From JANQEU01 sp965601455 (lineage in GTDB: Bacteria > Bacteroidota > Bacteroidia > Cytophagales > Cyclobacteriaceae), in the NCBI GenBank assembly GCA_965601455.1, contig OZ271831.1, forward strand, positions 3,038,001 through 3,102,000: 64,000 nt of DNA, in the 5' to 3' direction. Position 1 is the stretch's first letter. Each line of letters starts with the position of its first letter. The notes beneath the pieces are model-generated. The model searched no databases and had not been told where the DNA came from. It was given only the letters and a program-made list of their open reading frames with translations. A program made the translations under genes and the position numbers. Shown piece after piece: positions 27,629-37,962 of this stretch.

Positions 27629-29824
27629 TCACTTTTCAATAACAAACCTCTTTGTCCATTGTTGCCCTGACGAAATAACCTGGAGAATGTAAACTCCTTC
27701 CTTCATCCCTACCGTGCTGAATCCGATACCGTCTGTTGTATTCGCTCTTTTTTCGAGAATGATCTTGCCTGTCATCGAAGTTATCCTAATGGTAAATTCT
27801 CCCAGAGGTGGACGAGTAAATTGAACAGTGACTTGTTTGCCAACCACAGGATTCGGGTATAGTGTTATTCCCGCAAACTCGTTAGGGTCCTGTGTGGAGG
27901 TTATTACCTCTCCAGTAAAATATCGGTCAGCAAGTGCGAAGGCATCATTGGCTATTTCAATACCAATAAGACGACCAGGAACATCGTCTACCGGCGGATG
28001 AATCCCTCCCCAAATCCGGGATAGGCTTGTTTGGTCAGAGGCATCTCTATATGTTGCCCATTGAAGTATGATATCCTGTGATGGGCCCTTCTCAAACACC
28101 AGAAATTCATCCTTCTTTGCAATAAATTCACCTATACCTCCAGGAAAAAATGGATCTCCAGTAAAAAAGGTTAGAACCTCTGCGGCTGCTCTTGAAAAAG
28201 TGGAATGTCCGGATACGTATCCGGCAAAAGGTGGGGTCACAAACGTAGGGCGCTGATACGGCCACCAATTCTCAGCAAGAATCCAATCGACTCCTGCCAC
28301 GTCTTCATCCGGATCATCAATAAAATCTGGCCCTCGCCAGGCGTATACTTTTATCTTCCCAAGATTTTCATTGCCTTCGCCAGCCAACGGGTCACCTATC
28401 CTTACTTCTTCAACAAAACCAGGTACCAACGGGATTCCGTCAGCAGCGTAGTTATTCGCATTAGGATTTGAGGACTGTCCCCGTTCCGCCATGTATCGAA
28501 TAGCCGAAATAGGTCGAATATAGTCATACCATCCTTTGATTGACCAGGCTGAAATCGCAGCATCGTGAACCGCTCCACCTAAAACGAAATATGATTTAAC
28601 ATCCCATTCCAAATCACTAAGAATATCTCCTTCACCCTTATATCGTTTCTCAAGTTCGGGATGATCATTAACAACATTGAGAATACTAAACCAATGACCC
28701 GGAGGTGTTTCCGAATCCGGACCATCTGCCCAGAATTCCGCAAGAACCCTTGTGTAATCACCTCGAGGCACAAACTGTGGTTCGTAAGGTTCTCCTGTCT
28801 TGGGATTTGTCGAATGTCCTCTCCCGGAGTCCCCACCTTCAAATTCATTATAGAAATCCCGAAGTCCCTCGATAGTGGTTGGATAACCATCAGAATTTCC
28901 TATTGTACCTGGAGATATATCCCATAATACCCCATCACCGGGATCAAGATGACTGGACCAGATAGAAACCAATGAATGTCCCCACTGGTATTCAGATGTA
29001 GTATTTCCTCCATTTTGTTGAGTCAGAGCAGGTTCACCGGGATCGTGATAGACCCAATATTCATACCCATCCCTGAAGTAGGATACCCGGTCAAAAGATC
29101 GAAGTGCAAACGGGACGACCCTGCCCCACTCCGGACTTAGAAAATCGGGAGATCTATCCGATATCTCGAAACCGGCCTGATCTTCAAAAGTGATAAATGA
29201 AAGGGGTTGCCATCTATTCGGATCAATGATGTCCTGAGTCCCGGGAACGTTTGGTTGCATCGGATCATTCTCAGGTTCATATTCCCTGTTTTCGTAATCA
29301 TTTTGCTCATTGGATCCATCCTGATTGCCGAAGTCAATCAAGCATTGAGCCAGATAGTTTCCAAGGGCCGCTGCCGATCCCGACTGATAATCCTGGCTGG
29401 TGAAATTAATGTCATAACCCAGTTCATCCATCAATCGATCAAAGACAGGGAGGGATGAATTTCTTCCTGGTGCTCTTCGAAATCTATGCATTAATAATCG
29501 ATAGGAAGCATAGCTCATCGCCTCTTCCCTGGCAGATTCAACATCTTCAGGATCTGGTAAGTCCTCACATGGACATCTAAAACCCTGTACGCTGTTTCCT
29601 AGTAAAAAAGGTGTCGAAACCTCATCATAAATCGCCCAGCTATCATATAGCGCAATGGATGTATGAAATAGGTTTCTAGCGTGTACTGTCGGTCGTGCGA
29701 AATCATTTCTTACGGCATTAAGCAAGGCTTCATTCCATTTCCTCGCTACCGAATGATTTACCTCTTGCCCGATAACACCAATGAAACTGAAAAGAAGAAA
29801 GAAAGAAATTACAATTCGAGACAT
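27629..29824 (-). CDS. Vanadium-dependent haloperoxidase/PAP2-family protein with T9SS sorting domain
   Basis: 731 residues with a signal peptide. The three active-site blocks of the vanadium haloperoxidase / acid phosphatase superfamily are complete: KX6RP with Lys430 and Arg437, SGH at 538-540, and SRX5H with Arg603 and His609. Most of the remaining sequence has the long helical N-terminal part (FARPTVHARNLFHTSIALYDSW) of bacterial haloperoxidase homologues. The last ~80 residues are a type IX secretion CTD (LYPNPVVGKQ ... GVYILQVISSGQQWTKRFVIEK), so it is secreted and probably surface-attached. It may oxidise halides or hydrolyse phosphate esters; sequence alone does not decide. It stands alone, between araB and the susD terminator. 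Confidence 0.85.
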   Translation of the reverse strand: MSRIVISFFLLFSFIGVIGQEVNHSVARKWNEALLNAVRNDFARPTVHARNLFHTSIALYDSWAIYDEVSTPFLLGNSVQGFRCPCEDLPDPEDVESAREEAMSYASYRLLMHRFRRAPGRNSSLPVFDRLMDELGYDINFTSQDYQSGSAAALGNYLAQCLIDFGNQDGSNEQNDYENREYEPENDPMQPNVPGTQDIIDPNRWQPLSFITFEDQAGFEISDRSPDFLSPEWGRVVPFALRSFDRVSYFRDGYEYWVYHDPGEPALTQQNGGNTTSEYQWGHSLVSIWSSHLDPGDGVLWDISPGTIGNSDGYPTTIEGLRDFYNEFEGGDSGRGHSTNPKTGEPYEPQFVPRGDYTRVLAEFWADGPDSETPPGHWFSILNVVNDHPELEKRYKGEGDILSDLEWDVKSYFVLGGAVHDAAISAWSIKGWYDYIRPISAIRYMAERGQSSNPNANNYAADGIPLVPGFVEEVRIGDPLAGEGNENLGKIKVYAWRGPDFIDDPDEDVAGVDWILAENWWPYQRPTFVTPPFAGYVSGHSTFSRAAAEVLTFFTGDPFFPGGIGEFIAKKDEFLVFEKGPSQDIILQWATYRDASDQTSLSRIWGGIHPPVDDVPGRLIGIEIANDAFALADRYFTGEVITSTQDPNEFAGITLYPNPVVGKQVTVQFTRPPLGEFTIRITSMTGKIILEKRANTTDGIGFSTVGMKEGVYILQVISSGQQWTKRFVIEK

Positions 29825-29894
29825 AATTGGTTAGCTGTCACACACATTGTATCACTCGACAGTATCGAGTAATCAGAAATATCATTTGAATGAA

Positions 29895-29927
29895 TCTAAA
29901 AAGGCTGTCAAAAACAGCCTTTTTAGA
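29895..29927. terminator. Terminator downstream of susD
   Basis: A perfect 14-bp stem (TCTAAAAAGGCTGT at 29895-29908, ACAGCCTTTTTAGA at 29914-29927) has a 5-base loop, and U-rich stem ends serve both strands. It lies 18 bp beyond the SusD stop and shields the haloperoxidase gene from SusCD transcription. Confidence 0.85.
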
Positions 29928-29944
29928 ATTCTTCTCATGTAATA

Positions 29945-31492
29945 TCAGTAACCAGGATTCTGGATCAGATTCTCATTGAGATCCAATTCAGATTGAGGAA
30001 TTGGAAATCTTTCATCCTGACCGGATTGGAAAGTCTCGAAGTTAGTATCTCTTTCAACGGTAGCACCTACAGCTGGAATGGTAAATGGTTCGGCAGCGTT
30101 GGTGCTGTAATCTCCCCATCTCTTTAGATCAAAGAATCGTACCCCTTCGTTCGCTAACTCAACAAGACGTTCATGCTTCAACTGCTCTAAGAATTCTGCT
30201 TGAGATAATCCAGGTGCCACATCCGACAACGGGTTCATGTTGGAGCGTTCTCTTACTTCATCTACGTAATCATATGCCTGACTAGTGTTTCCATTTGCAT
30301 TTAACGCTTCTGCATACATTAGAAGTACGTCAGCGTAACGAATAACAATAAAATCAGTACCCCCATTTCTCTGTTGAGCTTGACCAGGAGTGTCTTCATT
30401 GGCGTTTACCTCATCCTGCTCTGAATATTTCATGAAGGCGGTATTAACATCTGAATTAAATACCTCAGCATTTTCCATCCACCAGGCATGAGTCTGACCG
30501 TAATAAAGTCTATCCGTACCTTCCCAAAAAACCGTGGCATTCATACGTGGATCCTGCTCGCCATCTGCATCCAATTCCTCAAGGAATGAATCTCTCACAA
30601 AATTTTGTGACTGAAGATCGCCATATGCCGATTGTGCTTCTCCCAAACTGGATAATTTGAAAGCTATTGCATTATCCGTCTCGGCTTCCACTCCATTGTG
30701 CAAAAAGTTCACGTGAAAAACAGCTTCAGGATTGACATTGTTTGTCTCAACGAAATTGTCTTCGTAATCGTCATTAAGTGAATAAGCTCCTGAATTCACT
30801 ACCGATGCAAATAATTGTTCTGCCAAGCCTGGATTCCCCATTTGCATATGTACCTTGCCTAATAAGGCCTGTGCTGCACCACTTGATATTCTTCCGTATT
30901 CAGAAGTTGATATGCTACTAGCGGAAGGAAGATTTGGAATAGCTTCTTCTAATAATTCAATAGTCAATGCCCATATTTCACCATCAGCTGCTCTGCGAGG
31001 TCTGTCTGCTGCATTCTGAATTCCGTCAACGTAAGCAATGTTGTCCCCAAACGAAGCCAATAAGTTGTAGTAACCTAATGCGGCAAGAAATTGTGCCTCG
31101 GCCAAAATTCTATCAACCTGACTACCGGAAATATCCGGAGCTCGATCAATAACCTGATAAGCACGACCAATCAACTCATAATTTGCTGACCAATTGCCTT
31201 CACCCAGTGAAAGATCTCCAAGAGTAAATCTTGCTAGATCAAAGAATTCCCAAGGGGCTTCGTTTGTCCCTTCATCCGAAAGAAGAGTCATGACTAATCT
31301 TTGATCTACGCCATACAACCCACCATCCTGCAACTGATCATACACCGAAACCACACCCTGAAATAGATCAGCTTCCGTTTTCCAAAAACTAGCTTCGGTA
31401 GCTTGATTTGGATTCTCCAACTCCAAGTCCGCACAGGCAAACATGCCAAAAGCGAACACCATCATCATTATATATTTATAAATAGTCTTCAT
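29945..31492 (-). CDS. SusD/RagB-family surface glycan-binding lipoprotein
   Basis: 515 residues with a lipoprotein signal ending at Cys20 (MFACADLELENPNQ). The family's helical TPR-like scaffold and C-terminal signature are evident: VIRYADVLLMYAEALN, VDEVRERSNM, LKHERLVELANEGVRFFDLKRWG and the closing FPIPQSELDLNENLIQNPGY. SusD proteins cap the SusC channel and capture oligosaccharides on the cell surface. It is directly downstream of susC (29 bp) and followed by a terminator. Confidence 0.96.
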   Translation of the reverse strand: MKTIYKYIMMMVFAFGMFACADLELENPNQATEASFWKTEADLFQGVVSVYDQLQDGGLYGVDQRLVMTLLSDEGTNEAPWEFFDLARFTLGDLSLGEGNWSANYELIGRAYQVIDRAPDISGSQVDRILAEAQFLAALGYYNLLASFGDNIAYVDGIQNAADRPRRAADGEIWALTIELLEEAIPNLPSASSISTSEYGRISSGAAQALLGKVHMQMGNPGLAEQLFASVVNSGAYSLNDDYEDNFVETNNVNPEAVFHVNFLHNGVEAETDNAIAFKLSSLGEAQSAYGDLQSQNFVRDSFLEELDADGEQDPRMNATVFWEGTDRLYYGQTHAWWMENAEVFNSDVNTAFMKYSEQDEVNANEDTPGQAQQRNGGTDFIVIRYADVLLMYAEALNANGNTSQAYDYVDEVRERSNMNPLSDVAPGLSQAEFLEQLKHERLVELANEGVRFFDLKRWGDYSTNAAEPFTIPAVGATVERDTNFETFQSGQDERFPIPQSELDLNENLIQNPGY

Positions 31493-31521
31493 AATTCGAT
31501 AAATCTTCTATGAATGTTAAC

Positions 31522-34500
31522 TCAAAATAAAACATTAAAACCTAAACTGTATATCCTTAAGTTCGGGAATCCCTGTGGATCGACACCCGGCTCAAATACT
31601 CCACCCTCAAACTCGGGATCAAGTCCTCGGTATTCAGTAAATGTAAGTAGATTCTGACCTGATACATATACTCTGAAGTTCTTTACCTTGTTCCAAGGGA
31701 TAGTATAACCAATTTGAAGGTTTTTCAGTCTTAGGAAAGCTCCGTTTTCAACAAAACGTGTACTTGGAAATTCATTTCCTCCTTCTTCGCTTATAAATGG
31801 TCTTGGGTCTTTTCCCTGACCTTCAATGAAAGGATCGAAATCCGCAGTGTAGTTCTCACCCGGATTGGAGTTCAATCCCGCATACCAGGAGTTAAATACA
31901 TCTCTCGCTGAGACACCTTGCCAGAAAATGGTCATATCAAATCCTTTGTAGTATCCTTCAAAATTCAGACCGTATTGAACAGCTGGATTAGGATCTCCAA
32001 CTATTGATCGGTCATCATCGAAACTGATCTGTCCATCAGGTTCACCGGTAAGCTGGCCTGTTTCAGGATCCCTGCTATCGTTGTCAATATAATTAGCATC
32101 TCCAACTCCAGGAGCAACCCCATTAATGGTAAATTCAGGATCCAGAGCAGCGATGTCATTCTCATCGTAGATACCGCGGTAGGTCGGTAAAAATAGTTGA
32201 CCTAGTGGTAATCCTTTTCGAGATATGGAGTTATCGCCAAAGAACTCGTTCACACCGAAGGGCAATGCCGTAATTTCATTTCGAGTATTGAACGCATTAG
32301 CTGACACGCTCCACTGGAATTCGCCTTCAAATTTTCGATAGGTAACAGCAGCTTCCCATCCGTTTCTTACCATGGAAACCGCGTTGATTGTTGGTGATCC
32401 ACCACCCGGTGCCACAGTCAAAGGAATACTCACCTCCGCTAAGAGGTCTTCAAGGTTACCAAAATAGTAATCACCGATAAACTCCAATCTACCATCGAAC
32501 ATAGCAAGGTCAATACCAATGTTTGTTTCTTTCAATACCTCCCACTTGATATCACTGTTTACAATTCCACCACGAGTAGCCCCAATAACACTGGTACTTC
32601 CGGGACCGAAGTTGTAGTTCACGCCGCCGGCAGCCGCAGAATTGATCAACGATTGATACAGATAATCACCAATACTGGCGTTTCCTACCTGCCCGTAACC
32701 GGCACGAATTTTCAAGTTCGATATCTGCTCAACATTGAAAAATGATTCATTGGTTAAGTTCCATCCTACTGAGGCAGAGGGGAACGTTCCCCATCTGTTA
32801 TCTTCCGAAAATTTCGAAGAACCATCGTGTCTTACGTTCACGGTTAAAAGATATCGATCGGCGTAATTGTATGTCAATCGACCCAGGTAGGACTTAATTG
32901 CGGACTCAAACTCATCACCAGAACTGCTAATGGCATTTGCCGGCGCAGTTGTCGAACTAATCTGGAAGAATGGATCCTGTTGATCGTATCCACCTGTGAT
33001 ACTCACGGACTGGCCCGCTCCTCGAATAGATTGCTCCATATAGGTTGCCATTGCCGAAAAACTATGATCTCCAATGGACTTGGTATAGGTCAAACGATTT
33101 TCCAAAAAGAGTTCCACCGACTCACTTCTAGACTCTGCCAAACCTGATCGGTGAACGGTTGTCATTCGAATCTGGCCACCTTTCCAATAGTTCTTACTTC
33201 TTTCGAAGTTGGCATCAACACCAACACTTAAACGATATTCCAGTCCCTCTATTGGACGATAAGAAGTAAACACGTTACCTAACAATCTTGTTGAACTACC
33301 TGAATTCTTAAAAAGGTCTCTAACAGCCACCGGATTTGGAGTGAAAGTAGAAGCTTCACTCGGTACACCGTGTCCGTAACCATTTGTTTTTGTGGGATCC
33401 AGAACGGGAATTACCGGTAGCATTCCAATGGCGGATCCAATTACCTGGACTCCATCAAAGTCAACTCCAAGGAACTCTTGCTCCCCGCTACTTCTGGCAT
33501 TTGCAACGGTAAGGTTTTCACCTATTGTCAAGTTATCCAGCAGGTTGAATTCGGAGTTTAATCTCGCACTTAATCTTTCAAACAGTGGACCCTTGATTGT
33601 TCCTTCCTGGTAGGTATTATTCAAAGAGAAATAGACTCGACTGTTTTGACTACCTCCGGATATGCTCATATTAAGATCCTGAATGAGTGCAGCATCATTG
33701 AATACTTCATCCTGCCAGTCTGTGTCTATTCCAGTTAAGTTGTCGGCCGCTGCTTGTCGCTCAGCACCCTCGTTATCTGCCGCCGCGTTGGCCACTCTTG
33801 CCCATTCCTCGGCATTCATCATATCCAGCTTGTTTGAAACCTGCTGGAATCCCGTCATGGCACTAACGTTGATCTCAGGCTTACCTCTTCTACCTTTTTT
33901 AGTGGTAATTACAACCACACCATTTGCAGCCCTTGATCCATAAATCGCTGCGGAAGAAGCATCTTTCAAAACCTGGATGCTTTCTACGTCGTTCGGGTTG
34001 AGGTTTGGACTATCATCGGTTAGCACTCCATCTATGACAAAAAGTGGGTTATTATCCCCAAAAAAAGCCGTACCCCGAATCTTGATGTCGCCACGCGAAC
34101 CCGGCTCACCATTATTCGTTACGGTGACACCGGCCACTCTACCCTGGAGTCTATCTGTGATGTTTACAAACTGACTCTTGTTCATTTCCTCTACATCCAC
34201 TACAGCAACGGCTCCGGTAATGTCTCTTTTCCTTTGAGATCCATAACCTGTAACCACAACCTCGTCAAGTTGTGCTACATCAAGCTCCATTGCTACGTCA
34301 ATAACGCTTTGATTGGCTACAGGAACTTCCTGGGTCAGGAACCCAACGTAGCTAACTGTGAGTGTAGAGTTCTCATTTGGTACGTTCAGACTATAATTGC
34401 CATCCGTATCTGTAATAGTACCGATACTGGTACCCTTTACCATAATGGTAACTCCGATTAATCCTTCCTGGTTACCATCCGTAATCTTTCCTGACACAGC

Positions 34501-34629
34501 TACTTGTGCCTGTACGTGAAAGGCAGCCAGGAATAGCATCAGAAAAGTCATTATATATGTTTTCAATTTCTTCATATCCAAATCAGGTTTTGTCGTTTGA
34601 ATGTTGGTTTTTCTGTGTTGATGATTCAT
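31522..34629 (-). CDS. SusC/RagA-family TonB-dependent outer-membrane transporter
   Basis: About 1020-1035 residues. After the signal peptide (through VQAQ) come a carboxypeptidase-regulatory-like domain (VSGKITDGNQEGLIGVTIMV), a TonB plug (DEVVVTGYGSQRKRDITGAV, and DVESIQVLKDASSAAIYGSRA typical of SusC) and a 22-strand barrel ending RIYSLGFNVLF. It imports oligosaccharides with energy from TonB-ExbBD (not in this window). Two starts are possible: the ATG at 34629 with GGAGG 7 bp before it, and one at 34575 that begins a standard signal peptide. There is no anti-sigma/ECF pair beside it, so regulation is probably by the operator at 35569. Confidence 0.95.
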   Translation of the reverse strand: MNHQHRKTNIQTTKPDLDMKKLKTYIMTFLMLFLAAFHVQAQVAVSGKITDGNQEGLIGVTIMVKGTSIGTITDTDGNYSLNVPNENSTLTVSYVGFLTQEVPVANQSVIDVAMELDVAQLDEVVVTGYGSQRKRDITGAVAVVDVEEMNKSQFVNITDRLQGRVAGVTVTNNGEPGSRGDIKIRGTAFFGDNNPLFVIDGVLTDDSPNLNPNDVESIQVLKDASSAAIYGSRAANGVVVITTKKGRRGKPEINVSAMTGFQQVSNKLDMMNAEEWARVANAAADNEGAERQAAADNLTGIDTDWQDEVFNDAALIQDLNMSISGGSQNSRVYFSLNNTYQEGTIKGPLFERLSARLNSEFNLLDNLTIGENLTVANARSSGEQEFLGVDFDGVQVIGSAIGMLPVIPVLDPTKTNGYGHGVPSEASTFTPNPVAVRDLFKNSGSSTRLLGNVFTSYRPIEGLEYRLSVGVDANFERSKNYWKGGQIRMTTVHRSGLAESRSESVELFLENRLTYTKSIGDHSFSAMATYMEQSIRGAGQSVSITGGYDQQDPFFQISSTTAPANAISSSGDEFESAIKSYLGRLTYNYADRYLLTVNVRHDGSSKFSEDNRWGTFPSASVGWNLTNESFFNVEQISNLKIRAGYGQVGNASIGDYLYQSLINSAAAGGVNYNFGPGSTSVIGATRGGIVNSDIKWEVLKETNIGIDLAMFDGRLEFIGDYYFGNLEDLLAEVSIPLTVAPGGGSPTINAVSMVRNGWEAAVTYRKFEGEFQWSVSANAFNTRNEITALPFGVNEFFGDNSISRKGLPLGQLFLPTYRGIYDENDIAALDPEFTINGVAPGVGDANYIDNDSRDPETGQLTGEPDGQISFDDDRSIVGDPNPAVQYGLNFEGYYKGFDMTIFWQGVSARDVFNSWYAGLNSNPGENYTADFDPFIEGQGKDPRPFISEEGGNEFPSTRFVENGAFLRLKNLQIGYTIPWNKVKNFRVYVSGQNLLTFTEYRGLDPEFEGGVFEPGVDPQGFPNLRIYSLGFNVLF

Positions 34630-34630
34630 G

Positions 34631-35506
34631 TTATTCCTCCTCTGGTCCTAATATGAAGTTGTCAAATCGCCACTCTCCTGGTCCTTCAAACTTCTCAAAG
34701 AACACCGATGAAATAGCACCAAAGTCAATATCTCCGGCATCCTCGAGGTTGAGGATGAAGGTATTGAATGAAGGATCATCGACTATAAGCTCGACATCAA
34801 ATTCTCCGAACTCTCCTTCAATTGCATTTCCATCAGCATCAGAAATGGAAATAAAGCCTCCTTCATTCCATAGATCCGCATAGTCGAATTGCAGGATTGG
34901 ATTATCGGATATATCTATTGGTTCATCGAAATTCATAATCACGGCGGAGAACTCATCCATACTCCACTCCATTACACCGTTTGCTACTTCCAGAACGGCT
35001 CCTTCGTCCTGATCAAACTCAAAAGACACATTAGGAATATCCAAATCTTCCCACGCTGTGCCATTCGCAACTTCAAAGTCAATTACGAATACACCAGAAG
35101 GACCTTCCGCAACTTCGTCTGTGACAGTAACATCAAAATCCGTGGTAACTTCATTTCCTTCTGTTCCATCACTCCCGGTCAGACTGATGGTGGCAGAACC
35201 CAAAGATTCTCCAATCATGGTTAGTAGTGATCCTGATACTTCAGCGGTTACTACAGAAGCATCACTCGTAGTAACTGTATAGCTAATCGGATCGTTTTCA
35301 GCATCGGTGATAAAACCAGCGAGGTCAAGTTCTCGTTCTTCGCCGACTCCGAGAACCTGTTCGCCAATCTCCGAGGCTACTTCAGGTGGGTTGTTTATGA
35401 TCAGTACTTCCCGGAAGTCTGAATCAAATTCTTCCCTGCAGGCCATCGTGCTGAGCAGCAAGGCCAACATCAATAAATTTAGGGGTTTCACTTGTTTTTT
35501 CTTCAT
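34631..35506 (-). CDS. Surface lipoprotein, Ig-like plus possible carbohydrate-binding domain
   Basis: 291 residues with a lipoprotein signal (LLSTMAC, Cys23). Residues ~40-130 look like a cadherin/dystroglycan-type Ig domain (INNPPEV, DLAGFITDAENDPISYTV, GSATISLTGSDGTEG). The C-terminal half (about 138-291) begins FVIDFEVANGTAWEDL and ends EGPGEWRFDNFILGPEEE, the pattern of a beta-sandwich carbohydrate-binding module such as those found in secreted glycan-active proteins. It is the first gene of the susCD operon, 1 bp before the longer SusC start, so it probably serves as an accessory surface glycan-binding protein (SusE/F role, inferred). Confidence 0.7.
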   Translation of the reverse strand: MKKKQVKPLNLLMLALLLSTMACREEFDSDFREVLIINNPPEVASEIGEQVLGVGEERELDLAGFITDAENDPISYTVTTSDASVVTAEVSGSLLTMIGESLGSATISLTGSDGTEGNEVTTDFDVTVTDEVAEGPSGVFVIDFEVANGTAWEDLDIPNVSFEFDQDEGAVLEVANGVMEWSMDEFSAVIMNFDEPIDISDNPILQFDYADLWNEGGFISISDADGNAIEGEFGEFDVELIVDDPSFNTFILNLEDAGDIDFGAISSVFFEKFEGPGEWRFDNFILGPEEE

Positions 35507-35568
35507 ATCAATTTGTCAGTTATAACAGGGGTGTATTCATGCGATAATTAAGTTACCAATATTATTTT

Positions 35569-35605
35569 ACTTTCTAATATTAAATAAGAAAGTTTTTACA
35601 AACGG
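35569..35605. promoter_or_regulatory. SusC operon promoter region with shared operator (7-bp spacer)
   Basis: The inverted repeat at 35569-35593 has half-sites ACTTTCTAA and TAAGAAAGT with a 7-bp spacer, and is the most symmetric of the set (arms ACTTTCT are perfect). Adjoining it, the minus strand reads CCGTTTGTAAAAAC (35592-35605), matching the araB promoter. The lipoprotein start is 62 bp downstream. Confidence 0.65.
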
Positions 35606-35661
35606 TAGGAAAATAAATTGTACTACTTTATTAGTAGTTGATGGGAAAATACTTAAACATG

Positions 35662-37962
35662 TTATCCGGGAATTTCATTAAGAGTGTACCAGGCTTCACC
35701 GGTCCAAAGCTTTTGTTCACTCGTACTCTGAATTTTGTCATTCAATAGAAAATAGACCACGTGGCCTTGCTTCAGACCGTCAATTCTAAGAAATACGGAC
35801 GTGCGATCTTGAGATATATATACGGTCTTTCCAAGCTCAGTCATATCCAGTTTTGGACCACCATAATCGTCTGTGGATTTGTAGTACCATTGTTTGACCA
35901 GGTAGTCCTCGGGAGATTCACCAATGCCTTCCATTAGTGGTTCGGTAAAAGTCAGCTTGAAACCGTCTGTTTGAGCCTCGATCTTAAGTATTTCAAACAC
36001 GGTTTGTTCTTTAAACTCTAATTTTTGCAATCCAAATTGACGCTCTCTCCAGCCCCAGTTCCCATTCATGCCAACCCCTCCAACATACAAAGCATCATCC
36101 GGTCCAAAAACTGATCGGATAATGCCGGCCTCTAAGCCCTGGGTAAATCGAAAACCCACACCCTGGTATCGACCATTTACTTTGTCCAGAAATACCCGCT
36201 TAAGTCCCCCATGAGTCACTTCCCCATACAATAATTGGCCCTGATACGCCCCTTTGGGGATCATCACCGGCTGACCGGGTGAGTTACCGATCTCATCCTG
36301 AGGGAGCCAGACAGTTGGTAACTCTTCCTGCAATCCATCATAACGATCTCCCATACCGTACCTACATCCATGGAATGTACCCTCCTCTACTTCGATAATT
36401 TTACAGGCGGGCACCCACTGACCCTGATTTTCCGTTACATATAGCTTATCCTCAGGACCAAAGCCTATTCCATTTGTTTGCCTTAAACCTGTCATAATCG
36501 GTTCATAGTCACCTTCAGGACTGATCTTTATTACGGTACCTCTGTCCTGCAGCTGAAGTTCCTGAGGCATGAGTCTCATTGCCAAACCTAAGCCGGCGTA
36601 GAAATAACCATCCCGATATTCGAGTCCGTACGAAAACTCATGAAAATCTGTAGTAACATCCCAACTATTACATAGGCTTTTATATTGATCCGTTATACCA
36701 TCATCATCAAGATCAATTAATTGAGTTAGCTCCTGTTTTTGCAGGACATAGATATCGTCATCTACTACTTTTAAGCCTAGAGGTTCGGCGAGACCCGCGG
36801 CGATTCTTTGAATATTGATCTGGTTTGTGTCTCCGGTTGTAACTCCACTGATGGCATACACAGCACCCAAAGAATCCCAGGTGGAAATCAGCAACCGGCC
36901 ATCCGGGAGGAAATCCATACCTCCCACCCTGGGCTTGAATGAAGATGAGCGGATTGCTTGAAGTTCCAGACCCGGATGTAGTCCTTCCAGTGCTGCTCCA
37001 AATCCTGGTTTGGTATAGATCTCTGTAAACTCATCATCTTCCTCATCCTCAAAATTCTCGTCATATTCCTCATCCTCAGGTTCCATCGAAAGAATATAGT
37101 CCACCATACCCGCGATTACCTCCTCGTCCAGGTTGGGATGAGGTGTCATTGGCACATCCCCCCAAACTCCGGAGCCACCTAGTTTGACCTTTGTAGCAAG
37201 CTCATCGATGACTTCATCAGAATATTCGTACCTGGCCGCAATTTGTTTATAAGAAGGACCTATTGTCTTTTGTGATACTTCATGACAGGTGTTGCACCCG
37301 TTGCGATCCAACCAGTATTGACTTCCCGATCCGGATACAAAACGTTCAGGCTTCTCCAGGTGTTCAATGCGATCAAAACGTTCTTCAAATGCTTGAATAC
37401 CATCTCGGGGCAGGCTCAGATCACCGTTAATTATTTCAATCTCATCGCCCATGCCTGAGGTTCTGAATACCCTGATAAAAAGAATTTCATCATCATTTAC
37501 CACTAGTTCGGGTTGTTCATATACCTGAATAGTTTGACCTTCAACCGTCAATTCATATTGAAATTCGACTTTGTCATCCAAAATTGTATAGCCCTTATAG
37601 ATTGGGTAAAGCTCCTGGGTATCTCCTTGCCAACTAATTCTCCACGGATTTAGCCCTTTTTCAGCCTCCCAATAAGACTGACCCCAGCTTTCAGGTTGTA
37701 TGGTTTTTACATTATTGAAAGCGGCTCCATCCCAATGAACCCCACCTTTCCAAACCTTATACAAGGCGCATTTCTCGGTATTATACGCAGCATAACCTTC
37801 TTTGTGAAAGGCAAGCGTGACCATCCTGGTCTGTTGGTCCAGAACAGACCTCATCACCCAAGGGTCACGATCGCGCAGAATTTGATCCGAAACCTTAGTT
37901 GTACAAGTCGAAATGCACAAAAGGAGGAGAAGGAAAATAAATGAACCTCGTTTATGCCTCAT
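35662..37962 (-). CDS. Heme c lipoprotein with sugar-dehydrogenase-like propeller
   Basis: 766 residues with a lipoprotein signal (lipobox near LLCISTC). N-terminal ~200 residues share AAYNTEKCALYKVWKG with the protein at 51708. A cytochrome c module starts at CNTCH (223-227) and carries IGPSYKQIAARYEYS, GGSGVWGDVPMTPHPN (Met axial ligand). A long acidic linker (EEDEEYDENFEDEEDDE) leads to a propeller (about 335-645; FKPRVGGMDFLPDGRLLISTWD). The propeller is that of soluble glucose/sorbosone dehydrogenase-like proteins and would pass electrons to the heme. It overlaps the upstream isomerase gene by 11 bp. Confidence 0.82.
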   Translation of the reverse strand: MRHKRGSFIFLLLLLCISTCTTKVSDQILRDRDPWVMRSVLDQQTRMVTLAFHKEGYAAYNTEKCALYKVWKGGVHWDGAAFNNVKTIQPESWGQSYWEAEKGLNPWRISWQGDTQELYPIYKGYTILDDKVEFQYELTVEGQTIQVYEQPELVVNDDEILFIRVFRTSGMGDEIEIINGDLSLPRDGIQAFEERFDRIEHLEKPERFVSGSGSQYWLDRNGCNTCHEVSQKTIGPSYKQIAARYEYSDEVIDELATKVKLGGSGVWGDVPMTPHPNLDEEVIAGMVDYILSMEPEDEEYDENFEDEEDDEFTEIYTKPGFGAALEGLHPGLELQAIRSSSFKPRVGGMDFLPDGRLLISTWDSLGAVYAISGVTTGDTNQINIQRIAAGLAEPLGLKVVDDDIYVLQKQELTQLIDLDDDGITDQYKSLCNSWDVTTDFHEFSYGLEYRDGYFYAGLGLAMRLMPQELQLQDRGTVIKISPEGDYEPIMTGLRQTNGIGFGPEDKLYVTENQGQWVPACKIIEVEEGTFHGCRYGMGDRYDGLQEELPTVWLPQDEIGNSPGQPVMIPKGAYQGQLLYGEVTHGGLKRVFLDKVNGRYQGVGFRFTQGLEAGIIRSVFGPDDALYVGGVGMNGNWGWRERQFGLQKLEFKEQTVFEILKIEAQTDGFKLTFTEPLMEGIGESPEDYLVKQWYYKSTDDYGGPKLDMTELGKTVYISQDRTSVFLRIDGLKQGHVVYFLLNDKIQSTSEQKLWTGEAWYTLNEIPG

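Noticed and set aside
27541..29944. Haloperoxidase gene as part of the SusCD or araB unit
   Set aside because: A strong terminator precedes it at 29895-29927, and the shared operator is downstream of it rather than upstream.
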